64,000 nucleotides of DNA from NCBI GenBank assembly GCA_900618425.1, contig UZAN01039369.1, positions 217,593 to 281,592 on the forward strand. The letters are read 5' to 3'. The position numbers were made by a program, and so were the translations under genes. Positions within the stretch are counted from its first letter, which is position 1. Each line of letters starts with the position of its first letter. Shown one piece after another: positions 13,201 to 25,679 of this stretch. The notes under the pieces are model-generated. The model was given only the letters and a program-made list of their open reading frames with translations. It had not been told where the DNA came from and searched no databases. The DNA is from Echinostoma caproni. Taxonomy: Eukaryota; Platyhelminthes; Trematoda; Plagiorchiida; Echinostomatidae.

Positions 13201-16200
13201 GAACAAACCGTTTCTCACTAAAATCTCACAATTCGATTATAGGATTGCAGTGGAGGTGCGTTTTAGGGCACAATGACTCCCAAAGAAAAATCATTTGAAG
13301 GTCATACTTTTCAGTTTAATTGAAGACGAAATATAAAAGGGAAACAAAACAGCGATCGTGGCCTACATACACCAAATGTGATAACGGCCAATCATCACAG
13401 TTAACAAAATCCCAAAATGACACAGAAGACAATATAACCCTAATCGCAATTTTTAAGTTTGACAAACGTTACACTGAGGAACTCTGCGAAAGTTTGGAAT
13501 TTATTTGGCCGAGTTTTAACTAAGTTTTAGAGAGAGCTGGTGTGACTCATTCGCCAAAAGTCCAGTCAGACCAAGAATACCCTTATCAGATTTCCACCTA
13601 CTGATCACGGGATAAACTAACTAATCAAGAGTTTCATGTAATTGGTAAAGCACCACGTTGAATCTCGAAAGAATAAAATGATCCGCAGGTGGAAGTAATT
13701 AGTGGCTGCGGTGATGCAACAGTCGACTGCAAGAATCCGCATGACGACAGTTCACCGATTTGCGCTGAATCGATCGGTCCTTAGATAAATAAAACAATCT
13801 ATTCATTCCCCATTACCACTTTTTGTAGTCTCATCGCCGGTCTGATTAAATCGACGCTCATCTTGATTTTTCCCCTCGATTTATCACGCTACGTGAATTC
13901 GCATGTTTTATGTAAGCGACCAAGGAAAATGAACAAAAACATCTAAATCTCGCTACAGCTGCCTTCATTTTACAGCGAAAAAAGTAAAACAAGGATTCAC
14001 CAATCCGTTTTGTGTTAGATACGATAGTAAACAGTGCTATAGGGTATTGATTGAGTGAATGAACAAAAAACCAACTTTTGAAATTAGTTGGGTTCAATTA
14101 CTGAATAGTGTCAATAGCGGGGATAACGAGAAGCCCATTTTCGGTAGGTTTTGCACCAGTGGTTGATATTCTAGACATTTTACGTCTCGCACTGTCGGAT
14201 TGTCAACTCAGAATTGACCTATTATGGATACGTACCCATGCGTAAAAACAGACTCCTATAAATATTTATTTATCTTATTGTTTATTCCTTCAGCTAAACT
14301 TTGTATCGCTTTATCTACACGTTTTGATGTTCTTCTCAACTGGAGGATGGCAAAGATAATACCAGACCACGACATAGATACCGTGAGAGAATACCGGCAG
14401 TAAGTGTTAAGAGTCAATCTATTCCCACCAGACTATCAAATATCACGTTTAATTTTTCTTGAGACAAATACTGTGACGGGACAAATTTTATTGAACTGCA
14501 CTCAGCTGTGCATGTACCGGTTTTTCTACTTCCATTTGGTTCAACGGATAACAGACAACGTCTTTCAAAGGATAAAAGAAGCGCGAAAGGAACAAATGGA
14601 AAACACTGTTTAGTTGTCTTTAACCTTGTTATTTAGACAGTGATTGTTTTACCCCTAGGGCCGAGGTTAGATACTCAGTTGAGTCGATGGATTTGCATCA
14701 ATAATTATGGTAGCCCACTAAACTGAAGGTCTTTTATTGCATTTTCCGAACTTTTGGGTTCATAGGTTCCGTAATCCTGACACATTTACAAATTTTTCAT
14801 ATAATAAAGAATAGTTTTCATTATCTGGACTAGTTGCCCCCCCCCCTTTTTGAGCGGTTGCTAGTTCAGATTTTGATGGACAGGGACAGATGAAACTCAA
14901 AGCGAGCGGCTGGGCAACATCAAGGCTAAGCGAGTTAATGTTTAACTGGGTGATTTTAAAAATTGCTGATAAAGATGCAGCAGAACGAATGGCCATTGAA
15001 AATCAGTAATACCACTAATGGAAAGTAAATATCAGTGGAAGATCACTTTGATCACCAGAATAAGCACGTCAGAAAACTAATAACAATGATCGTAAACACT
15101 CTAAGCAATTTAACTGAAAAGCAAAATGGAAAGATACACTCATGCGTTAAATATTTGAGAGGTAAGTGAGTGTGGGTGACACAGAACGGTAAAGCGTCAT
15201 TGGTTGGGTGAAAAATGTCGTTCGAACGCACCGGCCTGGCTTCATTTCATCCTTAACACCAGAATCCGTTAAATATCAGGTAGTAACCTAACGCGGAATG
15301 CGCGTGTTGTGTTAAAACAATGAGGTTAACGTTTATTGTACCATACAGGACAATAATAGTCTTCTGAAACATGCTCGCATGTTCTATTAGAAATCCAGAA
15401 GATTATATATCGAAACTACCCAAGGAGAGCATTCCATTGGCCATGATAATTTCGCTACATAAACAAGAAGCATCCAACAATAAACTTCCATCACAATTTT
15501 TTGATTCGGTTACATCAAGTTACATTCAAACAGAAATCTTTCATTGAAATAGTTCTCGATAAATTTATCTGAATTTATCTGAACTGCTTGAGAATAAAAT
15601 GTCAATAATTCAGAACTTTTCCACTCGAAAGTACTAAGCATCCACTTTACTGCTTTTTTACATTGCGAGCACTGAAACCAAGGAGACTGGAAAATGTCTG
15701 TTGAATGCAGCACTCTGCGTCAGTAAATACCTTTTGCTTCATGATGAAAATGTCTCTCTCAATTTTCTTTTAACAAACAAATCATTTTAATACAGCTGAT
15801 ATCGATTACTTCTGCTTTGAATTAAAAATGAACTGTTTTTTATCAATCAAGTTAAACTGTTTTCTATTACTACCAAGCAGTGTGAATGCCGTGTTCTGAA
15901 GGTGCGATCAATCACTTGTCTAGTTCGTTCTGTCAAAGTGTTACCGCTCAACTGAACTCAGGATTGGGTTTCCGAACTAAGTATTTATGTCATTTGTAGG
16001 TCTTTCCTTATTAGGAACTATTTCTATTCTATAATGTCAGCAAAACTACTGATGAAATTGGAACAAATTTAAGAATTTTTCCAAATTTCCCTAATGGCGT
16101 CAACAGTTTAAGCTTTGCAACGCTGTATCAAGTTGTTTTGTAGCCGCAATAAATTCTATCAACATTTTAAGTACTGTTGGAAGCATTCATAAAGGCGCAA

Positions 16201-16930
16201 TAGACTCGGTAAAACTGACATGGTTATACGAGTTGGCGACAGTCCTTCTCAGGCCAAATAACTACTTAAGGAGTTTACAATGTCACCATGGCAACAAGGC
16301 GTAGTAGCGACCTGAAAGCAGGCAGTTGATCACACGGACGAATGCATCTAACGCGTAAGACGATGACCTTAAATCGATTGGAATTTCCAATATGTGCAGG
16401 TAGATTTTTTATAGCAAACGAAATCCCTACCTCATATAATCCATTTCCGCTCGTTGTTTTTGTGTCGTGTCTTCTCCCTCTCATTGTTTGTTTCTATGCC
16501 TATTTGTGCTCCATAGCAGAGCAGCACATTAGTGCAACATCAGTTCAACTAATGGGGAAAAATCGGTTTTCATAACTAGTTATGTTTACAAATGCTCTCC
16601 CACATTGGTTCCTGTAGAAAAAAACAAATACAAGAGGTCTTATTGATGTTATCAGCGCCAACTACGTTTATCAGAAGTAATGAATTAATTCGGAGCGGAT
16701 ACATCCTTATGGGACTTTTATTTCGCCGAACGATGTTTTTATTCTTTATACAGGCATCTAACCACCGACTGGGATGCATGAAAACACTGCGGTTGATTGA
16801 GTATAGATCAACTGAGAGAAAGTCCTTTCATTTCTCGTTCAGTAAAGCACAACCGAAATAGATGTAGTAATCAAGAAGTGGCTTGTAAGTGAGCTTCAAC
16901 TGAGAACCTCTGACACAATCATTTTCTTTC
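10300..16930. other. Non-coding stretch, nothing firm
   Basis: Many short open frames (60-80 codons) with no recognisable motif. A single N stands at 11,479 and a run of ten C at 14,837-14,846. A minus-strand frame at 11,260-11,442 has one hydrophobic stretch but no splice support. I call no gene here. Confidence 0.4.
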
Positions 16931-16932
16931 AG

Positions 16933-17073
16933 GTCTACCCATCGAGAGTCACAAGTACAACAACTCAAATAGATCATTCTATGACTGTTTGTCTTTGCTC
17001 TTCAAACAGGAAGAATAGGGAATTTGATTTCTTGTTTGTTGGAAACTTTTCGCAACCAAACATTTCGCGTTAG
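16933..17073 (+). CDS. Weak candidate terminal exon
   Basis: A strong acceptor (CATTTTCTTTCAG) ends at 16,932. The phase 0 frame is open for about 46 codons, from VYPSRVTSTTTQID to a TAG. Two overlapping AATAAA-type signals lie near 17,211-17,225, which would suit a short 3' untranslated region. The protein is not recognised. Strong acceptors followed by short open frames occur by chance in AT-rich DNA, so support is low. Confidence 0.18.
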   Translation, partial: VYPSRVTSTTTQIDHSMTVCLCSSNRKNREFDFLFVGNFSQPNISR

Positions 17074-17406
17074 ACGAGAGTAAACTTTACAGCAGACAAT
17101 AGGTAGTTATTCTAAGGGTCATTGGACTCCTGTTAGGCCGTGTTGCAAAGTAAGATTAAGACTGAGCCAAGACAAAAACTCTAGCTTGGCGAAAAAAGCC
17201 GGAGATGGTCAATAAATAATAATAAAACCAACTTTATTTGCATAGTGTTGCCGTGACAACTGGTTCATTTTTGTGATGCTTTCTAAGATTCATCCAGCAA
17301 CATTCATGAAATCAGCTTCTGCAACGAAACAATAAATCTGCTGTTCACATTTGTTAAACTGAATTGTAAGAAGACTCCTAATGTGATTGAAGCTGGACAC
17401 CCTTAG

Positions 17407-17603
17407 AAACACGGAGGTAATGTTTTTACTGTTGATCCCGATAAGCGGCGTACAACTTTCCCACAACCGTATGCATTACACCGATTTTCCGTCAACGAAG
17501 TTGCAGACAGGGCGAGTGATATATTGTTGAATGCTTTAGAGCAAAATATTGGGGTTCGCAATATTGACCAATCACTAGCTGAAATTATGTGGCTCAACTT
17601 ACG
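17407..17603 (+). CDS. Candidate internal exon, unknown protein
   Basis: The plus-strand frame is open for 65 codons between an acceptor (ACACCCTTAG, with a possible branch point CTAAT upstream) and a donor (ACG|GTATTG). The translation looks like real protein, mixed and non-repetitive, with the phrases VFTVDPDKRRTTFPQPYALH and DQSLAEIMWLNL. It starts in phase 0 and ends after two bases of a codon. No family is recognised. It lies on the opposite strand from the large minus-strand gene and may belong to a nested or neighbouring gene. The exon at 17,830 is not phase-compatible with it, so no gene model is proposed. The antisense frame over the same interval is judged a shadow. Confidence 0.4.
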
Positions 17604-17829
17604 GTATTGAACAAAAGCGTATTGATTAAATTACCGGATTCCTTATAAATTTAGTGTGGTTCATGGGAGATCTTCGGTTGATTCATTTGAACATTTTACA
17701 TCAGCCCGTTGAGCATGCTCCTATCTGCTATATTGCACTGTTTGAATTTTCGTCGTAAACTCATCTGTTCATTAACGTGAATCAATTAAAACTGAAGATG
17801 CCTCACTCTCATAATGCGTTCCCGCTCAG

Positions 17830-17962
17830 GACATTGCTCCAAAGCCAGAAGCTGCATTGAGATTGTTTTCATTTCTCAATCCGCTGTTCTACGGGGAAGC
17901 AGCACTGTGTCACGCAAAGTGCAAAGCAGTGTCCACACAACACACCGCTTGTTCACCAGCTG
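17830..17962 (+). CDS. Candidate exon, cysteine-containing unknown protein
   Basis: An acceptor-like CCCGCTCAG ends at 17,829. Phase 0 then reads DIAPKPEAALRLFSFLNP, LFYGEAALCHAKCKAVST and so on, open until TGA at 17,977. A possible donor (CTG|GTGTGC) follows 17,962. The residue composition is protein-like and the C-x3-C pair is notable, but no domain is recognised. The overlapping 79-codon ATG frame has poorer composition and is judged a shadow. This exon could also end at the stop. Confidence 0.3.
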
Positions 17963-18659
17963 GTGTGCTTGCTTTGTGAACAAAAACATGAATTACAGAG
18001 GAAAACAAGTCTTGTTTGTGATTGTACAACGTACAAAGAGGGTTTTTATGTAGGTTGATGATACAACGGAACAGCTCTGAGTTGGCATTGGGCAAACGAT
18101 GTCGTTAGAAATGCCTTGTATTCTCTGATTTTCTTACCTGGCTTGTTTTAGCCAGTCATAGATACAACTTTGATTCCCATCCAGAGGGAGCATATATTTC
18201 CCCGAGGAAGTCTGATACAATATTTCAGGTATAGGGAAATTTCCTTTTGATATGTCGAAAATCCAATTAACGATTTACTACAGTGTGAATCCAGTGTAAA
18301 ATAATAATACTTACACTAATGCATGTGAGGTGAGAAAAAGTATAACAGTTAGTCACACGAGATCCATGGATGGAACGGATTGCACTGAACAACTTAGGCG
18401 TTGTGCTCATGATTATTAAGGAAATTAGCTTGTCTTAGCCATAAAGAGGGAAAACTCTTAAACACAAGGCGTTGGTGACAACTTTTCGAACCTCTTGGTA
18501 GGCTTTTCTCAGGATGTTTAGTCGGTTAATCTAATGTCACAAGCAATAATAAGGCGTTGGGATGCTACATTGTGTAGAACTCGGATGTGATTCACGCATG
18601 TGTGTGTATTGGCGATGGTTCGACGGGTGGTTGGGAAGAGTGAAATTGGTTTGACCTTA

Positions 18660-19480
18660 AGATTATGCCATGCAAATGCGGCGAAAAGAAGATGTTACGA
18701 TCACCCGATCCGGTTACCGAAAGATCAGTAACTACACTTCGAGGGCTTTGTGCCCCTGGAGTATAAACGTGGTCTTGTTCGGACGCTATTCGACAGAACA
18801 ATGATGAGCTGCACGGAAGACTAACCTGAGCAAGAACTATGAAACCTTCGGGAGATGTTAGCATAAACGCTGACCCCGAAGCGCTCGTTAATAAACTTAG
18901 CAAACCAAGAATTGTAAAAGAAACGATTGCGTCAGTTGTAAAATTATTAAGTCACGTTAGGCCTCACATTCAAAGGTGATGACGTAAGCTACTTGCTCAA
19001 AACCGACTGAGGTCGGCAATCGCTCGAACCTAATATGCAGCTAACCGCAAAATCGTCTATCAAAAAACTGGAATACCCACACCCACGGTAAAAGAATATC
19101 TGCCTCTGTACGCCAACTCTGATTCAATATGGGTGTGGGTCGACCTACTTGGGTGGCACAGAGCAAACATTACGCAACCGGGTGTCTGAACGTATTCTGA
19201 ATTGGGTCGAAAGTCAGATGGCGCAATCTGGGTTAAGTCCGCAGCATAGAATCAACGGTCGAAACAACAAGAATCAACTACAAGAAACTACAAGAATCTG
19301 TCATCATCCATAGATTAACATCTTCTGATAAGGCAACACCAGAAAGACTGAAGCACAGCGTTTCAGATTATCTACAAGTCACGAATCGCAAGGTTGCTAA
19401 GGTTTGCAGAAGCGACTGCTATCATTCGATGGAAGCCCTCTTGTGTCAACAAAAATAACTTTGATAGTTTGTCCTTATCA
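18660..19480 (+). mobile_element. PLE relic: end of reverse transcriptase plus GIY-YIG endonuclease
   Basis: With frameshifts, the plus strand reads GFVPLEYKRGLVRTLFDR and then a NLREML segment at about 18,745-18,850. This is the conserved region after the palm of PLE-type reverse transcriptases. A linker follows (LRSAIARI…YAANRKIVYQKTGIP, about 19,010-19,080), then a degenerate GIY-YIG region (YLPLYANSDSIW…). The end of the endonuclease, AFQIIYKSRIARLLRFAEA, lies at about 19,360-19,420. There are at least three stops and several frameshifts, so it is dead. The N-terminal reverse transcriptase domains are absent, as expected of 5' truncation. Assignment rests on family knowledge of Penelope-like elements. 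Confidence 0.7.
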
Positions 19481-19739
19481 TTATAACACAGTTCTTTTAT
19501 CCCTCACCCTTTAATGTTTGTCTGTTTCATTATTTTTTACTTTTCTTTGCTATCATGCTAAATCCCTATATAAATATTGTATTTTCTGCAGTATGCACCA
19601 TGTTGAGATGCAGCGAAATCGTTCTGGATATAAGTCGTGCGGCATTGCAATATTATCTTTTATTTTGGAACGTGTGAACTGGTCATTTGGCAGTTGGGTG
19701 GGGACGAGACTATTTTATGTGCACAAGTGTCAAATGTTG

Positions 19740-20365
19740 TCATAACTGACGAATGATTGCCCCACCGCATCGATTGATTGCCGTAGGTTTAGTGTTGATC
19801 GGAAGCGCTTCGGCTAGAAAACTTTCCTTGCGACTTCTGAAAGCACGCTTTAGAATATGCGGGTTTTTAAAATTAACTGCATATCCTTCGCAGATTGCGT
19901 GACCACCGATTGCGGAATTGTGTTCCAATCGATTTCAACCGGCTGCATCATTTGGAATCTTCTTCGTTAGAGGCATGTGCTCAGCTATTCGTTTGTTTAC
20001 GCTTCTGAACGTATGACTGACATATGTTACAGGACAGTTTAGACAACGTATTCTGTTGACTATTATTATTACTACGTTGTCTTTAGAATACGTTGTTGCT
20101 GTTAATCTTCCGGAAAATTGACTGCACAATTTCATTTAGTATGATGAGTTTCGGGGAACATGTTTTCTGCAAGTTAAGCCTTACGGTTCATCAGTTTCAC
20201 TGAAAGTTTTAAATATAAATCTGGACTTAATGTAGCGACGGTAAAGGTGTTGATTGGGGCATCAAAACTGACACACAGAGACCAGGTGTTACCCAGACGA
20301 GCGATCACTTCAGCCACACCTTCGCGAATAATGTTATTCCGGCTAGAAACTAAATCTGTGGTTAT
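19740..20365 (-). mobile_element. PLE relic of another lineage: linker plus GIY-YIG endonuclease
   Basis: On the minus strand the linker EGVAEVIARLGNTWSLC lies at about 20,270-20,330. The endonuclease follows, with NRIRCLNCPVTYVSHTFRSV and NKRIAEH (20,135-19,960). After one stop the frame continues with LEHNSAIGGHAICEGYAVNF and ends in EALPIN…AINRCGG (19,930-19,745). The canonical YVGxT is YVSHT here, so the motif glycine is lost. The endonuclease differs clearly from the neighbouring plus-strand PLE (EHNSAIGGHA type against FAEA type), so the two are different lineages. No reverse transcriptase is visible upstream. Confidence 0.7.
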
Positions 20366-21213
20366 GCTAATTTAGGTTGCCTGGAATAAAAGGTCATCCA
20401 ATCTGAATTATGAGTTTTCACCATGGTGTCAGGCACCAGGGGTTAGTTTTTCCCTTTAGAATCCATCTTCACGTGTGTTGACTAATACATGTGCATACAA
20501 AAATGTCATTTCTTGCATTTTGTTTGTCCGAGTTTAGTCTAAATGTGGTGGGCATGTTTGTTTGCAACATAGCGGGGCAAGGAGGACATGATACCGAAGG
20601 TCCTTGTTTGTGTTGAGAAAAAACGAAGTGAATGGAAGAGTTATCAGATGATTGTCAGATGATGATTACGTGGTGAAGCAGTGAATTGCATAAGCCTTTC
20701 AGGTTGTGTGTTCGGAGCCCATCGCATCCATTTTCTTAATCCAAGGCAGGTAATTTCTAATTGACTCCTGCGTCCTCCCCTAAATATACATATGTAGTTG
20801 TATTTTCAATGAAGAAACCCTCGTTAAAATAATCACTTTTTATTAATTTTGCAAAGTATGGTAATCAGCAAAACAATTCATTGTCCCAATCTGGTTAGAC
20901 GAAATCTTTTAGTGGGAAATTACGGAGTGCAAACAATGATATAGAGAAATGTAGAAGCCTACAGTCGGAGGGGTAAACCGGGTTCTGCTGAAGAGTTATG
21001 TAGTTTAAAATGCGATTTATGTACGCATCTTAGTATATGTATAATGATGGAAGGATTACGTAAAGTGAATAATGTTATTGACACATAGTTTATGAGAACA
21101 AGGTTTTGGATTAAAACTGCATTGTTCAATCCACACGAAAACCGTTTCAGGATAGCCCCTAACTTTGGTTAGAATATGAATATGACAATGTCCCCACATT
21201 ATCCCAAACTTAC

Positions 21214-21464
21214 CAAGTGGATCCAGTGTAAACATCTGGCATTGTGGGTTGTAAGGCAGCATTCGTGAATTTCTGCCGCACAGCTGGGTGTAGTTCGTTT
21301 ACCGGACAGTTCAATAGCATCAATCGCTGGCTGCTGGAAGTTTTGCCTTTTGAATAGTTCGACTTCGTGCTGCGTGATTTGATGGACTCTTTCTTGTGAT
21401 CCTCAGGACCGATTTTAGTAGAAGAACTCGAGCTGGGTCCTCGGCCTAACATCATTCCGGTCTT
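21214..21464 (-). CDS. Exon 4 of the minus-strand Ser-rich gene
   Basis: The exon ends at 21,214 before a perfect donor (G|GTAAGT) and starts at 21,464 or 21,461, after either of two tandem acceptors (CAAG and AAG, a NAGNAG-type site). Both starts are in phase 0, matching the phase 0 end of the exon at 31,564. It encodes about 83 residues: first [19 protein letters not shown], then a lysine/serine-rich stretch, then a less biased part ([20 protein letters not shown]). The exon ends after two bases of a codon, so at least one more exon must lie below 21.2 kb. The basic, serine-rich character matches the upstream exons. No domain is recognised. Confidence 0.55.
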
Positions 21465-21729
21465 CTTGATATATATTTTTGAGATCGGGTGAATAAAACA
21501 AGAAAAATATAAATATATCGATAGGTGAAATTGAATGTAAGTATAGCAGTTTGGAAGCACCACCGGTCAAATGAGACTAAGTTCAACAAATTATTTCATT
21601 TTTAACGAAGTTGAAGTGAGATTGATCCGTAAGTATGAAAACACAAAGAAGATAGAGAACGAATGGATTACGGTTCATTTATTTTTATTCAAATTGCCCA
21701 CAGAGAAATACAGAAGAAAGTAAGTGTGA

Positions 21730-21997
21730 TTATTGTGATATTCGTTTCGTAGAATAGTATCCATTGCGTTCACATTGAATTGTCCTCCTCAATGTCTTAG
21801 GGAACGACTTTGAAAACACCTGTGCATTGGACAAAATATTGCAAATTGGTTCTCGTAGCTCGGGTGAAGTGAATTCCATTTCGTCTGTTCTCTGAGCTTG
21901 GCAATTTGTTTGCAAACGTTTCATCACCAGCCGAGGTGACATCATCAGTGCTTGTGAATTTGAAAGAGTCAGTTGACAGTTTATCATTAAATAGCAA
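21730..21997 (-). mobile_element. PLE terminal fragment with hammerhead-like core
   Basis: The minus-strand translation (ALMMSPRLVMKRLQTN, AQRT…) is homologous to 8,760-8,990. In the DNA, CTGATGA (21,942-21,948) and GAAAC (21,918-21,922) flank a perfect 5-bp stem, TCACC/GGTGA, with loop TCGGCT. This resembles the core of type I hammerhead ribozymes, known from PLE terminal repeats. One extra base between CTGATGA and the stem, and an unclear stem III, leave catalytic function uncertain. I see no PLE reverse transcriptase directly beside it. Confidence 0.5.
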
Positions 21998-21999
21998 AC

Positions 22000-24900
22000 C
22001 CCAAAGGATCAGAAGAAAATGAGTCGTTATTTTCTATTTTTGCAACCCTTGTGGAGTATTAGCCCTCCATCGATCCTCACCAGTCTTTACGACCGGGAGA
22101 GAATAGTTATACTATGGAATTGTCTGTAACGTTTGCAGTCAATTAAGCAAATGGTGTATTCCTGTGACAACTTATTTCTTCCCCAGCTTACGTCACATCA
22201 ACATCGTTCAATGACCTTCCACGAAAACGACCAGAGGAACTAACACTACGGCAACTTGAAAACAAATATGACGATTGTGAATTTGTTTAGCAATTGTTTT
22301 TGGTCTTCTCCATTGCACTTGAGGGAAAGTGCTATGCTGTTCACTTCAAAATATCGCGCAGTTTGTCGGAATAACAGTGTTAGGGAAGTAAAATAAAGTG
22401 ATAGCGAAATTGATGACCACGGCCACCATCACTAAACTCTCCCAATGTCCGTTTACTCTTTGAACACACTTATTGACCCTTTTTCCTTTGTAAAGTTGAT
22501 AGCGTAGTTATGTTTTCCAAAACGGAATTTCAACACCGTTGTTATCACTTAAACAAGTTACATACTCCTCAACTACTCTCACAGAGGCTTATCATTGTCT
22601 TGCTTCTCCAGAAGTTGTGTGACGTAAATACTATTACTATGGGAAAACTGCATTGGTTGTCCATGATATGTATCCAGCTAAAATAAAGTTTGGTTTCTTG
22701 ATCTCGATTTAGTAAAGAACTCTTTTTTTCTTTTATTGTTTTGAATTACACAACTGGGTGGTATACGCACCCTTCATTTTCCTAAGCGGACACTAGTTCC
22801 CATATCTCAGATCATGCATTGAACTGTCAAATTAAATTTATGGTGCAAGCCTACAAGATAAATTCATCGATGCACCTTTAGGTGGTCACCGAATAGCTAA
22901 TCCGGAATAAAAAGAAATAAAATACAGTAGACAAACAAATTGTTTACTGAATTGGTGGAAGCCGAGGTAACCAGTGAGGTTCAAAAGAAATGGATTGCAA
23001 AGTTTTGAAGAACGCACTGGTCATTACGAGTAGTAACCCCCTATAAGTTGAGCCTAACACCGGAAATACTAGGTGGCAAAGCGAAGCTCCCCAATTATCA
23101 GCTGATCTTTAAAGTCGACCATATGCATGCCAAACGATGCGTGCACATGCACACATACAAAATACTGTCCAATTTCTAAATGTTTTAAACATTCATAGCG
23201 TTACCTTTTAGAGGAATGAATAGACAGCAATCAAAGACATGTTCTATTTCACATGCTCTACTCTTTGGTGTGTTCCCCCTCGGAAAACATATGCGATTTG
23301 AGCTGTTTGTATTTTTTCGCACAAGCCTATACGGTGTTTCTATAGTACCTATTTGTATACACTAATTTTGTGTATCAGTTTTTGGTCCGAACATGCTATA
23401 ACACATGTCGTGATGGTTTTGATTGAAAGCAAAACTTAATCAGGGGCTAAACTGGTTCAGTCGAATATTGTGCCACTAGAGCTAATTTTGAAAGACGGAG
23501 GATAACGAACTAGAACACAATCTGAAATCGGTTTTACCGAATAAGGTGGTCTATTGAGATGTAGGATAACTTTAGGCCTTATTTACATAAATGAGATTTT
23601 GCCACATTTTCGTCTAATAAACCTATTTATAATGAGGCAGAGTTTGATGATTCAGTTATAAACCCAGTTGCAAAGAGCCCGTAAGAGCTATTGACGACGG
23701 TCAGGATGTGATTGTGTCATCCATAGCTTTCGTGCCTGATCCCTCATCGTGCTGGGTGGTCTGTGAGAATTTTATTTGCAGACTGCGTAACAATAACTCA
23801 ATCATGGTGATGCTAAGGAACCACTTCCTCCTGAACACTGAATATTTATGATAGTTGAAGTTTACATTACCGTGTTATATGTAACATTCAAGTTTTACAA
23901 TTTTGTTAAAACATGCTCTTGTTTTTACGGTAGATAGGCTCTCACGTAGACAAAGTAAAATGATAAGCGTATGTAGGCCCACACGACCAAACTCTCTACT
24001 GTACTAACAAAGCATATTGTGCTAGACTTGTATGCCTTGAGATCGACACAGCACTAGCTATACACTTCAAAGGTAGATTTCAACAGAACATGGTGTAGCA
24101 CGGATGCTAATTGATGATTATATATTTGTCTGGATAAGCCATATCTGTAGGTTTCTGAGTAGTTCGATAGGCAATGCACTGATGATGTCCAAAAAGGACG
24201 ACAGCTGTACACTGCTTCCCACATTTTTATTTCACGCTTTCTACGCTGTGTTCAACACATACGTTTTTAAGCAATTTTCAGTTAACCAAAGAGAAAAATT
24301 GATTAGGCAGCTGATATTTCTTTAAATTCAAAGCACCTCCTACCTTTGGAGGCTTTGCAAAATAGGAATGAAGTATAGGCCAAAGAAAGATGATTGCATT
24401 TTTATTTGGAAAACGGTCAATCTTTATTATGTTACAACGCGAACTGAAAAGATCGTTATTACAGTGATTTGCAAAACGTTTATAAGATTACATGATACTT
24501 TCTACAAAAAGAAATAAGTTAACTATGAGGTTACGTAAAAAGATAATTGAGAACAATGCGCGAGTGTTATTTCAGTCAATAACACTACACAACATCGGTC
24601 GTCCCCTTTTGACAAAAGAAATCCATAGGTCATGAATTGCAAAACATTTCAGGACAGTTGGAAACATCATTGTCTCTTTTTCGTAATAACTTTCTTATGT
24701 GACATGATTTTCAGGCTGTTGGCATTCAGCGCAGCAAAGTTTTGTCATCCTATTTTGTGTGCACAACAATTTCGAACGCAATCAGTGAAATTGTCATTGT
24801 TCGCAACCAATTCTCCCCCGTTCACGGACTGCGTCCGTTGGACCCAGTTGTGTACCAAAATTATCTTGTATAAATAGCAGATTGTTCTACCTAATAGAGA

Positions 24901-25600
24901 CAGAGAAGATAACAAAGCTGTGGTAACTACTCCTAGTATTTATCTTCTCTTTATTCTAAATAGGAAAAAATACTGGGCTCATTGAATGAACAAATGAACG
25001 TCTTTAGAATATCTTTTTACTTCCTTTATATTTATTGAATACACAAATGTACAATAAACATTCAGGGTGGGAGCTGCGAGCATACAAAGGCTGTCTGGTA
25101 AAATATAGAAATGGAGAAGGTTGGCAGCGGTGGAGCATTTCAAACCCGGGACTTCCGTATCACTATACCGATGACTTTTACCATTTGGTCACCATCACCC
25201 ATAAGTGTTATTATGTGATGATGTCACAAATGTCATTGGAAGGTCTCGGAAGCCGTGTACGACTGTCTCACTTTTGTTAGAAATTGCCATCGCTGCAGAA
25301 CACTCGAGCTTTTGACAGATTAAATCCAAGCAAGCAGAGTGAGGAATAAAACACAAGGGGGTCATTTTGGCGGCATTTTAATTTAGATCTACATGAGATA
25401 CTACACACTTGGTTATGCCACTGGACTTTGACGACCGTGAGTTAGATTCGGATCCTATTAGTGAGTCGACAATGCTGAACTATTCAGACTGCTACTTGAT
25501 TGATTTAAGTAGCAAGAAACCGTGTGATCAAAAAACTGTTTATCAAGTGGCATTATTGTAAATATTATGTATCACGTTGGTGCCCGGACAAAAAGAAAAA
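22000..25600. other. Non-coding stretch
   Basis: No coding frame with support was found. At about 25,100-25,160 a box-B-like TTTCAAACCCGGGAC on the plus strand suggests the remains of a tRNA-derived repeat, too weak to call as an element. Confidence 0.4.
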
Positions 25601-25679
25601 TAACCGGTCCGTTAAGCATGTAGGATTGAAACATGATGATATTTGAAACCAGCGTTCGTTTTTGTAGAAATTCAATGCT

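Noticed and set aside
25100..25160. tRNA-like segment with a good box B
   Set aside because: No matching box A or stems; too short to call an element.
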